Of a stretch of DNA of 64,000 nt, positions 8,111-17,632 are shown piece by piece. Source of the DNA: Aureispira sp045105775 (lineage in GTDB: Bacteria > Bacteroidota > Bacteroidia > Chitinophagales > Saprospiraceae); assembly GCA_045105775.1 (NCBI GenBank), contig JBGCDW010000116.1:1-64000 (forward strand), given 5' to 3'. The notes beneath the pieces were generated by a model. It saw only the letters and a program-made list of their open reading frames with translations. It made no database searches and was not told the origin of the DNA. The number at the start of each line of letters is the position of its first letter. Position 1 is the first letter of the stretch. A program made the position numbers and the translations under genes.

Positions 8111-8372
8111 ATGAAGGCAGATCAAGCTCCCAAATTAACCGTAGCAGAGTACATTTCTCAAGAGCAAGAAAGTGGTGTTAAGTATGAATATCACAATGGG
8201 AATATTTATGCGGAATTAAGAACTGGCTTGGGAAATAAAAACTCCAATTGTAAACCATTGGCCAGTGAAGCTAAACTTTTTATCAAAAGTAAAAATAAAT
8301 ATGTCTACCCAGATTCAATGGTTATCTGTGGAAATTAGCATAAAAGACCTCTACTTTGATATTGAAATATAA
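8111..8372 (+). pseudogene. Decayed Uma2-family nuclease gene
   Basis: The reading frame from 8111 copies the start of the intact Uma2 gene at 9685 (MKAxQ..KLTVAEYI, YEYHxGxIYA, YPDxMVxCGN) but has two lesions. About 14 residues are missing after the YEYHNG stretch, between short direct repeats still visible in the intact copy (GGAAAgATAT/GGAAAcATTTATGC). The middle and most of the C-terminal half is also gone: VICGN runs out of frame straight into SVEISIKDLYFDIEI, the counterpart of the last residues of the intact protein. The PD-(D/E)xK core is thus destroyed. The roughly 50 bases upstream are also alike in both copies, so a whole gene with its leader was duplicated before decay. Confidence 0.85.
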
Positions 8373-8528
8373 GACACACCAACTTAGTTTTGCGCCATTA
8401 GTCCAAATCCAAATTTCCCCCACAAAACCGTGAAATATATACACACTTCTGGGATAGATATTCATCTTTCTGGGACAAATGCAAGATATTTGTGCTAGTA
8501 GCATATTGAATCACTATAAACAGAGCCA

Positions 8529-9581
8529 TTGAAAAACTTTCACTTACAGTTTGGGGGCAAGGTTACCAAGGAACTCCAACAGCAATACGAACAATCGGAC
8601 AATTGGAAAGACGGGAAATTCCAAAATTTAGAAGAAACAAACATGGATATAGCTTTGGGGAAAATACCTGGAGTGATCTACAAACAACTCACCAAAAAGG
8701 GGCAACACCCCAAGCAGGATTTACCCATCATTCCCTTTGATAAAGAAGCCTTTTTGGCTCCTGCCAAGCAAGCCAAATTTATCTGGTATGGGCATTCTGC
8801 CGTGTTGATGCGTCTGAACAATCAAACCATTCTGATTGACCCCATGTTGGGTGGAGATACCACGCCTATTGCTCCTTTTGACAACAAACGTTTTTCGGCC
8901 AATAGTTTGTCCTTGATTGATGATTTTCCAGAAATAGATCTCTTACTAATCACTCACGATCATTATGACCATTTGGATTATGATAGTATTCAAAAACTAC
9001 AGCCTAAAACCAAGCAATATTTTGTGGCTTTGGGGCTGAAACGCCACTTGGTACGTTGGGGCGTGGAGGAAACGTTAATCACTGAATTTGATTGGTGGGA
9101 TAATGCCCACTTGGAAAGCATACAGATTACCTTTACACCAACGCGCCATTTTTCGGGACGGGGCTTGACGGATCGTGCCAAATGTTTGTGGGGCGGTTGG
9201 GTCTTCAAAACGGAAGAAGAAAACATCTGGTTTAGTGGCGATGGGGGCTATGGTAAGCATTTCCAAACCGTGGGCGAACGACTAGGGCCTTTTGATTTTG
9301 CCTTTATGGAATGTGGGCAATACAACGATGACTGGCGACCGATTCATTTGTTCCCCAATGAGAGTATCCAAGCAGCCATAGATGGTCAAGCCAAAAAAAT
9401 AATGCCCGTGCATTGGGGTGGTTTCGCGCTTTCTTACCAACATACTTGGCAGGAACCTGTAGAGGAATTTGTACAATGCTCTAAGCAGGCCAGTGTTGAT
9501 TATTTGTTGCCTCCTTTGGGGCAGTTGTTCACCTATTCGGATACTATTCAAGAGGAATGGTGGCGTGCTTTGGTAGAGTAG
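8529..9581 (+). CDS. MBL-fold metal-dependent hydrolase (NAPE-PLD/UlaG-like)
   Basis: This 350-residue cytosolic protein belongs to the metallo-beta-lactamase fold family close to N-acyl-phosphatidylethanolamine phospholipase D and UlaG. The metal-binding motif THDHYDHLD, the preceding WYGHSAVL and LIDPML strands, later FSGDGGYG and the final MPVHWGGF histidine are all visible. The start shown is TTG at 8529, giving the N-terminal FQNLEET region usual in bacterial homologues; the first in-frame ATG (8644) would remove it. It may cleave a phosphodiester in a lipid or sugar phosphate; the substrate is not readable. It sits between two related Uma2 copies, suggesting that the duplicated segments moved around it. 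Confidence 0.88.
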   Translation: MKNFHLQFGGKVTKELQQQYEQSDNWKDGKFQNLEETNMDIALGKIPGVIYKQLTKKGQHPKQDLPIIPFDKEAFLAPAKQAKFIWYGHSAVLMRLNNQTILIDPMLGGDTTPIAPFDNKRFSANSLSLIDDFPEIDLLLITHDHYDHLDYDSIQKLQPKTKQYFVALGLKRHLVRWGVEETLITEFDWWDNAHLESIQITFTPTRHFSGRGLTDRAKCLWGGWVFKTEEENIWFSGDGGYGKHFQTVGERLGPFDFAFMECGQYNDDWRPIHLFPNESIQAAIDGQAKKIMPVHWGGFALSYQHTWQEPVEEFVQCSKQASVDYLLPPLGQLFTYSDTIQEEWWRALVE

Positions 9582-9684
9582 TGCTTGGGTGGATTTAATC
9601 CAAAGTATAACATATTTAGTGTTATACTCTCCTCCTAATCACGATTTTTTCTACTAGAATGGTTATATTGTAAAAAAAGCATTC

Positions 9685-10269
9685 ATGAAGGCACATCAAC
9701 TCCAAAAATTAACAGTAGCAGAATATATACAGCACGAAATTGATACGGATCAACAATACGAGTATCATGATGGAAAGATATATGCATTGGCAGGAGGATC
9801 AATAAATCATGGTCTATTATGTGGAAACATTTATGCTGAAATAAGAAATGAGCTAAAGAAAAAAAAATCTAATTGTAAGGCTTTTACGAGTGAGGTTAAA
9901 CTAAATATAAAAGAAAAGAACAGTTTTGTATATCCAGATACAATGGTTGTATGTGGGAATATAGAAACATCTATAGATGATAGAAATGCTGTTTCTAATC
10001 CCATTTTGGTAGTCGAGGTTTTATCCAAATCTACGGCTGAATATGATAGAGGTGATAAATTCTATTTCTACAGACAAATTCCTACCCTTCAAGAATATGT
10101 TCTCATAGATCAAAGTAGATATGTTGTAGAGGTATTTTATAAGAAAGAGAATAATGATTTGTGGAGTATTTCAAGGTATAAGGGTTTAGATGCAATCATA
10201 CAATTACAATCTATCCATTTGAGTGTGAGCATGAACGAGCTTTATTTTGATATTGAGATACAAGAATAA
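9685..10269 (+). CDS. Uma2 family endonuclease (PD-(D/E)xK fold)
   Basis: The 194-residue protein carries the Uma2 (DUF820) pattern: LTVAEYIQHE at the start, YEYHDGKIYALAGGS, a core aspartate in YPDTMVVCG and the acidic strand PILVVEVLSKST, followed by YDRGDKFYFYRQIPTLQEYVLID. These are members of the restriction-endonuclease-like superfamily found in many copies in cyanobacteria and Bacteroidota, with no settled biological role; some reports place them with mobile elements. All expected core residues are present, so it is probably active. A decayed paralogue lies at 8111-8372. The gene ends before a bidirectional terminator shared with the convergent T9SS cargo gene. Confidence 0.88.
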   Translation: MKAHQLQKLTVAEYIQHEIDTDQQYEYHDGKIYALAGGSINHGLLCGNIYAEIRNELKKKKSNCKAFTSEVKLNIKEKNSFVYPDTMVVCGNIETSIDDRNAVSNPILVVEVLSKSTAEYDRGDKFYFYRQIPTLQEYVLIDQSRYVVEVFYKKENNDLWSISRYKGLDAIIQLQSIHLSVSMNELYFDIEIQE

Positions 10270-10333
10270 CTTTGAGTAGTCTTAAACGAAGCGTCTCCCC
10301 TTCTACTAAACTCCTTCTAACATTTTTCAAATA

Positions 10334-10375
10334 AAAAACCTCTGGTCAGGCTATAAGCCCAACCAGAGGTTTTTA
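10334..10375. terminator. Bidirectional terminator
   Basis: AAAAACCTCTGGT pairs with ACCAGAGGTTTTT; an A run on one side and a T run on the other let it serve both the Uma2 gene and the convergent T9SS cargo gene. Confidence 0.85.
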
Positions 10376-10406
10376 TTATATGCTAACTTGTTGTAGCAAG
10401 CAACAA

Positions 10407-11666
10407 TTATCTTGCTTTTACAAAGCGTTCGGTAGTTTTTAGCTCGCCATTGCTATTCATAGCTTTTACAAAGTAAACACCCGAAGCTAATTGATGTACA
10501 TCTATTGCTACTTGAGTCGTGTTATTTACTTGCTCTTCTTTAACAATTTTGCCTGTGATGTCTACCAACTGAATACGGCTAATATCTGCTGATATTTTAA
10601 GATTCAACTCATTGATAACAGGATTGGGGAACAGTTCAAGTGTAGAAGCTGCATTCATTTTTGCTAGTGCCTCGTCCCACAATTGCGCTGTATTGGAGGT
10701 CATTTCTTTGCTACCAGCTGGTTTTCCACCATCGTCATTACAATCAGGTAGGTTAATCACTCCACATTTTGTGATAGAGCAATTGCCATAAGCCATTGTC
10801 AAACATACGGTATGTGGGCCAGGTGTAGTAAAGCTGGTAATAAATGCAGAACCTGTACCATCAACAGTACCATCTCCACCTATATCCCAAGATAGAGTAT
10901 GGTTGGCACACTCTCCGTTGTAAGCTCTTCTTGAAGGTGCAATTCTTACCATACAAGGATCCCATGGAGCAATCATATACCCTAAATCGCCCAATTCAAA
11001 TCCACAACATGGCTCTGGTGCTACGGTATCACATTCAGGTACAACTACTTCTACACATTCCGTGGTTACACAAGTTCCTCCATTTGGATTGGTCAAAGAC
11101 AAAGTAACACAGGCTGTATAGGTGCCTGGTTGTGCATAATTGTAAAAAACATACGATTGGCTTCCTGTATTGGCTACGGGGCTTCCGTCTCCATAATCCC
11201 ACGTATACACAGGATTGGTACAAGTATCAGAATAGCCAATTTGTCCATTTATATTTGGAAAACGAACATCCAACCATACTTGATGTCCACACGTATCTAT
11301 AATATCACCATCTAGTATCATGGATGGAATTTCACAAACAGAGCAATCGCCTTCGCAGTCTGTAATTTCTACCACTCTGCTCCAATACAATTGTCCATTG
11401 ACATAAAAATTGACGGTATGAGAGCCATTTCCGTCAAAACAGTGCAGTATATCATTGCCTACATATTCTGGAGAACTAGAATTGTAGGTAGTAAGGCCAT
11501 CCACTACAACCTGCCAAGTGGTATCTAGCTCACTAGATTTCACCCCAGCTTTTATGGTTATACAACAAGAATCGAGACTAGAGACCTGTGCTCCAAAGAA
11601 ATATTGTGCAGATGCAATGGAGTACGTTGCCAATACAAAGCATATTGACAGTAATAAATTTTTCAT
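10407..11666 (-). CDS. Secreted PKD-domain protein with T9SS type A sorting domain
   Basis: I place the start at the ATG at 11666, which gives a clean signal peptide (MKNLLLSICFVL...SAQ); an upstream in-frame ATG at 11696 adds ten residues that spoil it. The mature protein is Cys-rich and contains at least two PKD-like beta domains (YTWDYGDGSP near the middle and LSWDIGGDGT later). The last 80 residues form a type A T9SS sorting domain (LELFPNPVINELNL ... VYFVKAMNSNGE ... ERFVKAR), so the protein should cross the outer membrane by T9SS and be cut and attached or released. No enzymatic domain is visible, which suggests a binding or structural surface protein. Confidence 0.88.
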   Translation of the reverse strand: MKNLLLSICFVLATYSIASAQYFFGAQVSSLDSCCITIKAGVKSSELDTTWQVVVDGLTTYNSSSPEYVGNDILHCFDGNGSHTVNFYVNGQLYWSRVVEITDCEGDCSVCEIPSMILDGDIIDTCGHQVWLDVRFPNINGQIGYSDTCTNPVYTWDYGDGSPVANTGSQSYVFYNYAQPGTYTACVTLSLTNPNGGTCVTTECVEVVVPECDTVAPEPCCGFELGDLGYMIAPWDPCMVRIAPSRRAYNGECANHTLSWDIGGDGTVDGTGSAFITSFTTPGPHTVCLTMAYGNCSITKCGVINLPDCNDDGGKPAGSKEMTSNTAQLWDEALAKMNAASTLELFPNPVINELNLKISADISRIQLVDITGKIVKEEQVNNTTQVAIDVHQLASGVYFVKAMNSNGELKTTERFVKAR

Positions 11667-12255
11667 AGTTTTAATTTTTTTACTGCACATTAGCACAATA
11701 AAAACATCTACACAATTACACGATAATTATAAAATTAATAATACTATTCTTAAAAATAATAAAGTGCTGCAACTCATCTACCCCCTAAAAAAATCTAGGG
11801 CAGTATACGAAACAGTAAAAATTGAACTATTATTGGGAAGTAATTGTACATAAACTATTGCTTGAGAGCGTATAGTCTATAGATATTCAATAGTGTGTAA
11901 TGATTAGTTATATAGTATAAATAAAGTGATCAAACACAAGGTAATTATTTTTTATCTAATTTTTTAGTTAAAAAACTAAATATCTATTAGATAATTCAAT
12001 TCTATACAGCCTGTGTTTATATGGTAAGAGCAGAAGGAAACAATATAACCCACTTTTGTCCATGATATACCTACATGGAAACTTCTATATGGTACCCAAA
12101 GTGTTCCGAGTGCGGGATATTGTGTAAAACAATTCAGGTGATTGGGAGAGTCCTAGAAATATTAATAAAAATTTGACAGGTCAAACCACAAAATATAGTT
12201 CATAAATATCTAATTTCATTAGAAATTTATTTTTTTGATTAAAAAATAGCTCCAG
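11667..12255. other. AT-rich intergenic stretch
   Basis: I see no supportable gene here. It should contain the promoters of the flanking divergent genes, but no TAnnTTTG match stands out. A small A/T hairpin lies near 11960-11985 (TTTTTTAGT/AACTAAA). Confidence 0.4.
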
Positions 12256-12816
12256 ATGATTTACCAAATTAAAATCACGTTAGACCATTCAAAACCTCCA
12301 ATATGGAGAAGAATTGAAGTTGCTCCTGAGCGTTCACTAGAAGATCTTCACAATATTATCCAAAGTACAATGGGATGGGACAATTCTCATTTGCATCACT
12401 TTATGGTAAATAAAGAATATTATACTCCACCCAGTAAATGGGACGATTTTGGCAATGACTATACAGGAATGATGATCAAAGATTTATTCCAAAAAGAAGG
12501 TCAAAAAATACAGTATGAATATGATTTTGGCGATTCATGGCAACATGTCTTAGTGCTAGAAAAAATAAACCATGAAGAAGAGGGAGTTAACTATCCAAGA
12601 TGTATCAAAGGGAAACGAGCCTGCCCACCAGAAGATTGTGGAGGAATATGGGGATATATGAATTTGGTTGATGTTATGAAAAGCAAAAAAGGGGAGCAAT
12701 ACGAGGAAATGTTAGAATGGTTAGGAGAGGAATTGGAACCCGAAAGATTTGATATAGATCTTATCAATAAAAAATTACAAAGTGATAATTTTGGAACATT
12801 ATCAATAAAATTTTAA
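12256..12816 (+). CDS. Plasmid pRiA4b ORF-3 family protein
   Basis: The 186-residue product matches the PRiA4_ORF3 family: an opening strand IYQIKITLDHSKPPIWRRIEV, the LHNIIQSTMGWDNSHLHHF segment, YEYDFGDSWQHVLVLEKI, and a Cys-containing loop RCIKGKRACPPEDCGGIWGY. The family has a beta-grasp-like fold and no established biochemical role; the Cys/Asp loop may bind metal. It is often found in mobile or plasmid contexts. The gene stands alone, with long gaps on both sides, and is AT-rich. Confidence 0.88.
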   Translation: MIYQIKITLDHSKPPIWRRIEVAPERSLEDLHNIIQSTMGWDNSHLHHFMVNKEYYTPPSKWDDFGNDYTGMMIKDLFQKEGQKIQYEYDFGDSWQHVLVLEKINHEEEGVNYPRCIKGKRACPPEDCGGIWGYMNLVDVMKSKKGEQYEEMLEWLGEELEPERFDIDLINKKLQSDNFGTLSIKF

Positions 12817-13043
12817 GCAATCATGTTTTCTTTTACGACTAAACAAGAAAAGAAAGCTTTTAATACTAGAATCTCCAATAGGCTTTATATATTTGAACAG
12901 ATATAAAGTAAAAGAACAACACTCCTTGTATTAGACATTCACAAACCAGTACTAAAACTTTAGATGGTTATCTTTTCTTCTATAGGAATGTTATAGAAGA
13001 ACCTAGCTGTTTAAAAAATTCACATCAATCACATCATCCACTT

Positions 13044-13874
13044 ATGACAACCTTCAAAAATAAAACAGCTATTGTTACAGGGGCAGGTTCGGGTATAGGA
13101 CTTGCACTTTCCAAAGAACTCATTAAACGAGGGGCCAAGGTCTGGCTAACAGACATCAATGAACAGAGTGTACAAGAGGCTGCTCAAGCACTTGGAGATC
13201 AAGCACATGCTGCTTTCTTAGATGTGCGTGATGCCAATGCCCTTAAACAAATAGTAGAAGAAGTGGTAGCTGCTCAAGGTGGTCTTGATTTTTTATTTAA
13301 TAATGCTGGTATAGGAGTTGGTGGAGAAATGCACAAACTTAGTGTAGAACATTTTGACCGAATTATTGACATTAACATAAGAGGGGTTATGAATGGAGTC
13401 GCGGCAGCTTATCCAATAATGGTCCAACAAGGGCACGGCTGTATTGTCAACACAGCTTCTGGGGCTGGACTCAATCCACTACCCCTCATGACTCCCTACT
13501 CTATGACCAAACATGCCGTAGTAGGGCTGTCTAGAAGTTTGCGAATAGAGGGAGAAGTGCATGGGGTTAATGTCAATGTATTGTGTCCGCTAGCCATTGA
13601 GACACCACTTTTAGATTCAACAGGGCCGAGTGATTTAAAAAATCCTATAAACCGTGGTGCGCGCGGTTATCTAAGCAAAATATCTGCGCCTTATCCTGTT
13701 GATAAATTTGCCCAAGAGGCACTAGATAGCATTGCCGCCAATAAAGACGTAATCGTTATACCAGATCAAGGATTTATTCGTAGTACCATTGCTAGAATGG
13801 CTCCTAATTTCATTGCAAAGCAACTTTCAAAATTGTATAGACGAGAGTTGAAAATTATAGCTTCTGAAGAATAA
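13044..13874 (+). CDS. SDR family NAD(P)-dependent oxidoreductase
   Basis: The 276-residue protein is a classical short-chain dehydrogenase/reductase: dinucleotide-binding TGAGSGIG (about 12-19), acidic D39 in LTDIN that favours NAD(H), NNAG motif, catalytic Ser in NTASGAG and Tyr-x3-Lys in YSMTKH. The C-terminal extension (about 215-276) with IARMAPNFIAKQLSKLYRREL may contact membrane or partner. Substrate cannot be deduced. It is a single gene with no obvious partner. Confidence 0.92.
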   Translation: MTTFKNKTAIVTGAGSGIGLALSKELIKRGAKVWLTDINEQSVQEAAQALGDQAHAAFLDVRDANALKQIVEEVVAAQGGLDFLFNNAGIGVGGEMHKLSVEHFDRIIDINIRGVMNGVAAAYPIMVQQGHGCIVNTASGAGLNPLPLMTPYSMTKHAVVGLSRSLRIEGEVHGVNVNVLCPLAIETPLLDSTGPSDLKNPINRGARGYLSKISAPYPVDKFAQEALDSIAANKDVIVIPDQGFIRSTIARMAPNFIAKQLSKLYRRELKIIASEE

Positions 13875-14069
13875 GCCAAGCTAAAATTCCTGCTAATGCT
13901 GCTATACTAAAACAGTGGCTAAAGGCTTATCCCTTGTGTTTTACAACTACTTAGAGAAGTTGTTGTAATTTATTTGCATGAGCTCGCCTATGACTCGGTT
14001 TGGTATAGCCTCGCAACACTACTGCGGAGCTAAATAATTCCATTTTTAAACAACTTCAGAATATTTGTC

Positions 14070-14708
14070 CTAAAACAGTTGCAACCGCTGTTGAATAATC
14101 GCCCAATCTTGGAGATTTTCTTCCTCTAATACAGCTTGCTTGTCGGGATAATGGTGGGTTGTACAGAAAAGGAGGGCTTCTTTTTTGTAATAAAAGGTAT
14201 GTGTTAACAAGCTTTGAGCTTGCGGCCCAGACTCTGTTTGATAAGCATTCATGGTGAGGATATCTACGGCTAACAAATTACCTCCCACCACATAAAAAAC
14301 CTTACTCCCAATTAGATCCCCTTCAAAGTAATCTACATAAAGCTTTAAAGTATCCTGATTGATTAAGAATAAAAGGGCGGTAGACTCTGTTACGGTTTGC
14401 CCTCCCAAGGCCAACAATGGAACCGTTACTTCTGCTGGTTCTATGCTTTCTTCCTCTACATTTCTTAATTGTTCTATCAAGCTTTTACAAGCCATTATTT
14501 CCAATTCAGAGGAAGTACTAGCATCTATTGATAACCTGATAAGCGTATCTTGTTCCACAATTCCTTTATTTTTAGTCAACACAACGATAGGCTGCTCATC
14601 GGCATGATGTACAGGTCCATGTTTGTTTAATTCCTTATCGCTATTAGACGGCTGACAAGCCTGTAGAATACAAAGGCTAATGATTGGTAGTAGAAATAAT
14701 CGTTTCAT
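14070..14708 (-). CDS. Lipoprotein of unknown function
   Basis: The ATG at 14708 gives a lipoprotein signal peptide with lipobox LQAC (Cys18), so the 212-residue product should be anchored in the outer or inner membrane; an in-frame start at 14819 would bury this signal. The mature protein has no motif I recognise; it contains short hydrophobic strands and acidic loops. It is convergent with the SDR gene. Confidence 0.75.
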   Translation of the reverse strand: MKRLFLLPIISLCILQACQPSNSDKELNKHGPVHHADEQPIVVLTKNKGIVEQDTLIRLSIDASTSSELEIMACKSLIEQLRNVEEESIEPAEVTVPLLALGGQTVTESTALLFLINQDTLKLYVDYFEGDLIGSKVFYVVGGNLLAVDILTMNAYQTESGPQAQSLLTHTFYYKKEALLFCTTHHYPDKQAVLEEENLQDWAIIQQRLQLF

Positions 14709-14866
14709 CTGAATCGTATGAAAAATAAAGTCTAAGACATACAAAAAAGGTAAGGGCAATCCCTGCACTCTATCGCAAAATAGACCAAAGGACTTAAATA
14801 TACAGAAAAATAAGCTCAAATTGTTAATAATTCTAATTTGTATATCTTTACTTTATGGGAAATAAA

Positions 14867-14897
14867 AAGAGGCTTACAGAATATCTGTAAGCCTCTT
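14867..14897 (-). terminator. Terminator of the atp operon
   Basis: AAGAGGCTTACAGA (14867-14880) pairs with TCTGTAAGCCTCTT (14884-14897); on the minus strand the stem is followed by a T-rich run. It lies about 50 bases beyond the atpG stop codon. Confidence 0.88.
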
Positions 14898-14949
14898 ATT
14901 GTATTTTGTCGGAATACTATAGTACTATTCCTATGTATTTTTATACTTA

Positions 14950-15849
14950 TTAGGAAGCATCCTCTAAAGCAGCCACACCACCAGAAATCTCTGAAATTTC
15001 AGCTGTAATAGCTTCTTGACGAGCTTTGTTGTAGTTGATTTTCAGTTCTTTTAATAAATCTTCAGCATTTTCTGTTGCATTTTCCATTGCGGTCATACGT
15101 GCTCCTTGTTCTGATGCACTAGAATCCAAAATGGTTTTATGCAATTGTGTTTTGAGAATAGTAGGAATCAAATGCTCCAATAATTCTTCTTTGGCAGGTT
15201 CAAAAATAAAATCTGCTTTTACATCAGCTTCGCCCTCTACCACAGGTAATTTTGCAACAGGTAAAAATTGTTCGGCTTTGAAGATTTGTACTGCTGCATT
15301 TTTGAATTGTGCATAAACAATCTCAATAGCATCGTATTGCTCTTCATCAAAAGATGCCATAATAGCCTCTGCAAGACGAGCCGAATCATCAAAACCAAAC
15401 TCCTTACCTACGATATCCATATACTGGGTATCTAGAGTCGCTTTGGGTGCTCTATTTTTGATGTAATCGTAGCCTTTTTTTCCGATAAACAAATAAGTTA
15501 AGTTGCCAGCTTCGTATTGCTCTGCATACTTTTGCGTACCTGTTTCTAGCGCCAATTTACTTACACTAGAGTTGAAACCTCCACACAATCCTCTATTGGA
15601 AGTCACTACTACCAACAACGTATTTTTAACAGGTCGTTCTTTACCATAAGAAGTAGTAGCATCGCCCTCCAGGTTGGAAAGGATGTTGGTTAGAATGCTG
15701 CTCAACTTGTTGGAATAAGGACGCATTTCTACGATAGCTGTTTGAGCGCGGCGCAATTTAGCTGCAGCTACCATTTTCATAGCTTTAGTAATTTGCTGCG
15801 TAGATATCACAGAGGAAATACGTTCTCTTACTTCTTTTAAGTTTGCCAT
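14950..15849 (-). CDS. atpG: ATP synthase F1 subunit gamma
   Basis: The 299-residue gamma subunit forms the rotor shaft that couples the c-ring to the alpha3beta3 head. It begins ANLKEVRERISSVISTQQITKAMKMVAAAKLRRAQ, the conserved N-terminal helix, has the GLCGGFN strand of the Rossmann-like domain, and ends with the conserved C-terminal helix ENATENAEDLLKELKINYNKARQEAITAEISEI (written here only in part as family pattern: AMENATENAEDLL, NKARQEAIT). It is the last gene of the operon. It is separated from atpA by 194 bases that contain a strong hairpin, an unusually long gap for this operon. Confidence 0.98.
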   Translation of the reverse strand: MANLKEVRERISSVISTQQITKAMKMVAAAKLRRAQTAIVEMRPYSNKLSSILTNILSNLEGDATTSYGKERPVKNTLLVVVTSNRGLCGGFNSSVSKLALETGTQKYAEQYEAGNLTYLFIGKKGYDYIKNRAPKATLDTQYMDIVGKEFGFDDSARLAEAIMASFDEEQYDAIEIVYAQFKNAAVQIFKAEQFLPVAKLPVVEGEADVKADFIFEPAKEELLEHLIPTILKTQLHKTILDSSASEQGARMTAMENATENAEDLLKELKINYNKARQEAITAEISEISGGVAALEDAS

Positions 15850-15995
15850 TAGTGGTAATTATTAATACTTCGTGGATTAGCTCGCTTCGCTCATGAGCTT
15901 ATAAGTTCGGTTTTTTACTTTTTCTATAAAAGCTAAAAAAACATTCTGTATCTAACGAAGTAAGGAATTATAAAATGATTTGGCAATATAATAAC

Positions 15996-16029
15996 ACTTC
16001 TAGTAGTCCCCAAAGGCACTACTAGAAGT
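15996..16029 (-). other. Intercistronic hairpin between atpA and atpG
   Basis: ACTTCTAGTAG (15996-16006) pairs exactly with CTACTAGAAGT (16019-16029) around a 12-base loop, 15 bases after the atpA stop codon. On the minus strand it is followed by GTTATTATATT, not a strong T run, so partial termination or message processing/stability is more likely than full termination. Confidence 0.6.
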
Positions 16030-16043
16030 CTGTTTTACTATTC

Positions 16044-17630
16044 TTATCCTTGGAATCGACTCGTCAATTCTTTAGCTAAAGATTCTACTTTAGCCAAGTC
16101 TGCTTTGTCGTATTTGCCAGAACGGAAGCTATCCAATACATCGTTGTGGCGTTCTTTCATTTTGTCCAAGAAAGCAGTTTCAAATTCTTTAACGCGATCT
16201 ACAGGTACTTTTTGTAACAACCCTTTAGTTCCCAAGTAGATGATTGCAATTTGTTGCTCTACAGCCACAGGAGAATATTGCGCTTGTTTCAAGATTTCTA
16301 CGTTACGAATACCTTTGTCCAATACGGCCTTAGTAGCAGCATCCAAATCAGAACCAAATTTAGAGAACGCCTCTAACTCACGGAACTGAGCTTGATCCAA
16401 TTTCAAGGTACCAGATACTTTTTTCATAGGCTTGATCTGTGCAGAACCACCTACACGTGATACAGAGATACCTACGTTAATCGCTGGACGGATACCAGAG
16501 TTAAACAAGTTAGACTCTAAGAAAATTTGACCATCTGTAATAGAAATTACGTTGGTAGGAATATAAGCAGAAACGTCTCCTGCTTGTGTCTCAATGATTG
16601 GAAGAGCCGTTAAAGAACCACCTCCTTTGATCAAACCAGCTTCTTTTAGAGAAGGAGGCAAATCGTTCATGTCATTGGCAATCGCATCATCGGCAATAAC
16701 TTTTGCAGCACGCTCCAACAAACGAGAGTGTAAGTAGAAAACATCACCAGGGTAAGCCTCACGTCCTGGAGGACGACGCAACAACAAAGATACCTCACGG
16801 TAAGCTACTGCTTGCTTAGACAAATCATCGTAAATAATCAATGCTGGACGACCAGTATCACGGAAATACTCACCAATAGCAGCACCCGTAAATGGCGCGT
16901 AGAATTGCATAGGAGCTGGATCAGAAGCCGCAGATACTACAATAGTAGTATAAGCCAAAGCTCCCTTTTTTTCCAAAGTCTGAGCAATTTGTGCTACAGT
17001 AGAAGCTTTTTGCCCTACAGCAACATAAATACAATATACCGTCTCTCCTTTATCGTAGAATTCTTTTTGGTTCAAAATGGTATCAATTGCAATAGCAGTC
17101 TTACCAGTTTGGCGGTCACCAATAATCAACTCACGCTGACCTCTACCAATTGGAATCATAGAGTCAATTGCCTTGATTCCTGTTTGTAATGGCTCGTTTA
17201 CAGGCTGGCGATAAATTACACCAGGTGCTTTACGCTCCAAAGGCATAGAATAAGTCTTGCCTTCGATAGCTCCTTTACCATCTACAGGTGTACCCAATGT
17301 ATCAACTACACGACCAAGAATGCCTTCTCCTACCTCAATAGAAGCTACTTCTCCTGTACGTTTTACACGGTCACCTTCTTTAATTTTTTCAGCTGCACCC
17401 ATCAATACAAGACCAACGTTGTCTTCTTCCAAGTTCAAAGCGATTGCTTGCACTCCGTTTTCAAAGGCTACCAACTCTCCCGACATTACATTCGTGAGAC
17501 CATAGACACGGGCAATACCATCACCTACCTCTAATACTGTACCTTGTTCTTCTAGTTTAGTTTGGGTATCAAATCCACTGATTTGTTCTTTTAGAATCGC
17601 AGATATTTCATCTGGTTTTACGTTAGCCAT
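16044..17630 (-). CDS. atpA: ATP synthase F1 subunit alpha
   Basis: The 528-residue alpha subunit forms the non-catalytic nucleotide sites of the F1 head. It has the beta-barrel start (VLEVGDGIARVYGL), Walker A GDRQTGKT, the conserved RPPGREAYPGDVFYLHSRLLERA segment with the alpha-type arginine region and SISDGQI-like NVISITDGQIFL. Length and all motifs are normal. The start ATG lies two bases from the atpH stop codon, so translation is coupled. The beta and epsilon genes are not in the window; in Bacteroidota they usually lie elsewhere. Confidence 0.99.
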   Translation of the reverse strand: MANVKPDEISAILKEQISGFDTQTKLEEQGTVLEVGDGIARVYGLTNVMSGELVAFENGVQAIALNLEEDNVGLVLMGAAEKIKEGDRVKRTGEVASIEVGEGILGRVVDTLGTPVDGKGAIEGKTYSMPLERKAPGVIYRQPVNEPLQTGIKAIDSMIPIGRGQRELIIGDRQTGKTAIAIDTILNQKEFYDKGETVYCIYVAVGQKASTVAQIAQTLEKKGALAYTTIVVSAASDPAPMQFYAPFTGAAIGEYFRDTGRPALIIYDDLSKQAVAYREVSLLLRRPPGREAYPGDVFYLHSRLLERAAKVIADDAIANDMNDLPPSLKEAGLIKGGGSLTALPIIETQAGDVSAYIPTNVISITDGQIFLESNLFNSGIRPAINVGISVSRVGGSAQIKPMKKVSGTLKLDQAQFRELEAFSKFGSDLDAATKAVLDKGIRNVEILKQAQYSPVAVEQQIAIIYLGTKGLLQKVPVDRVKEFETAFLDKMKERHNDVLDSFRSGKYDKADLAKVESLAKELTSRFQG

Positions 17631-17632
17631 TT

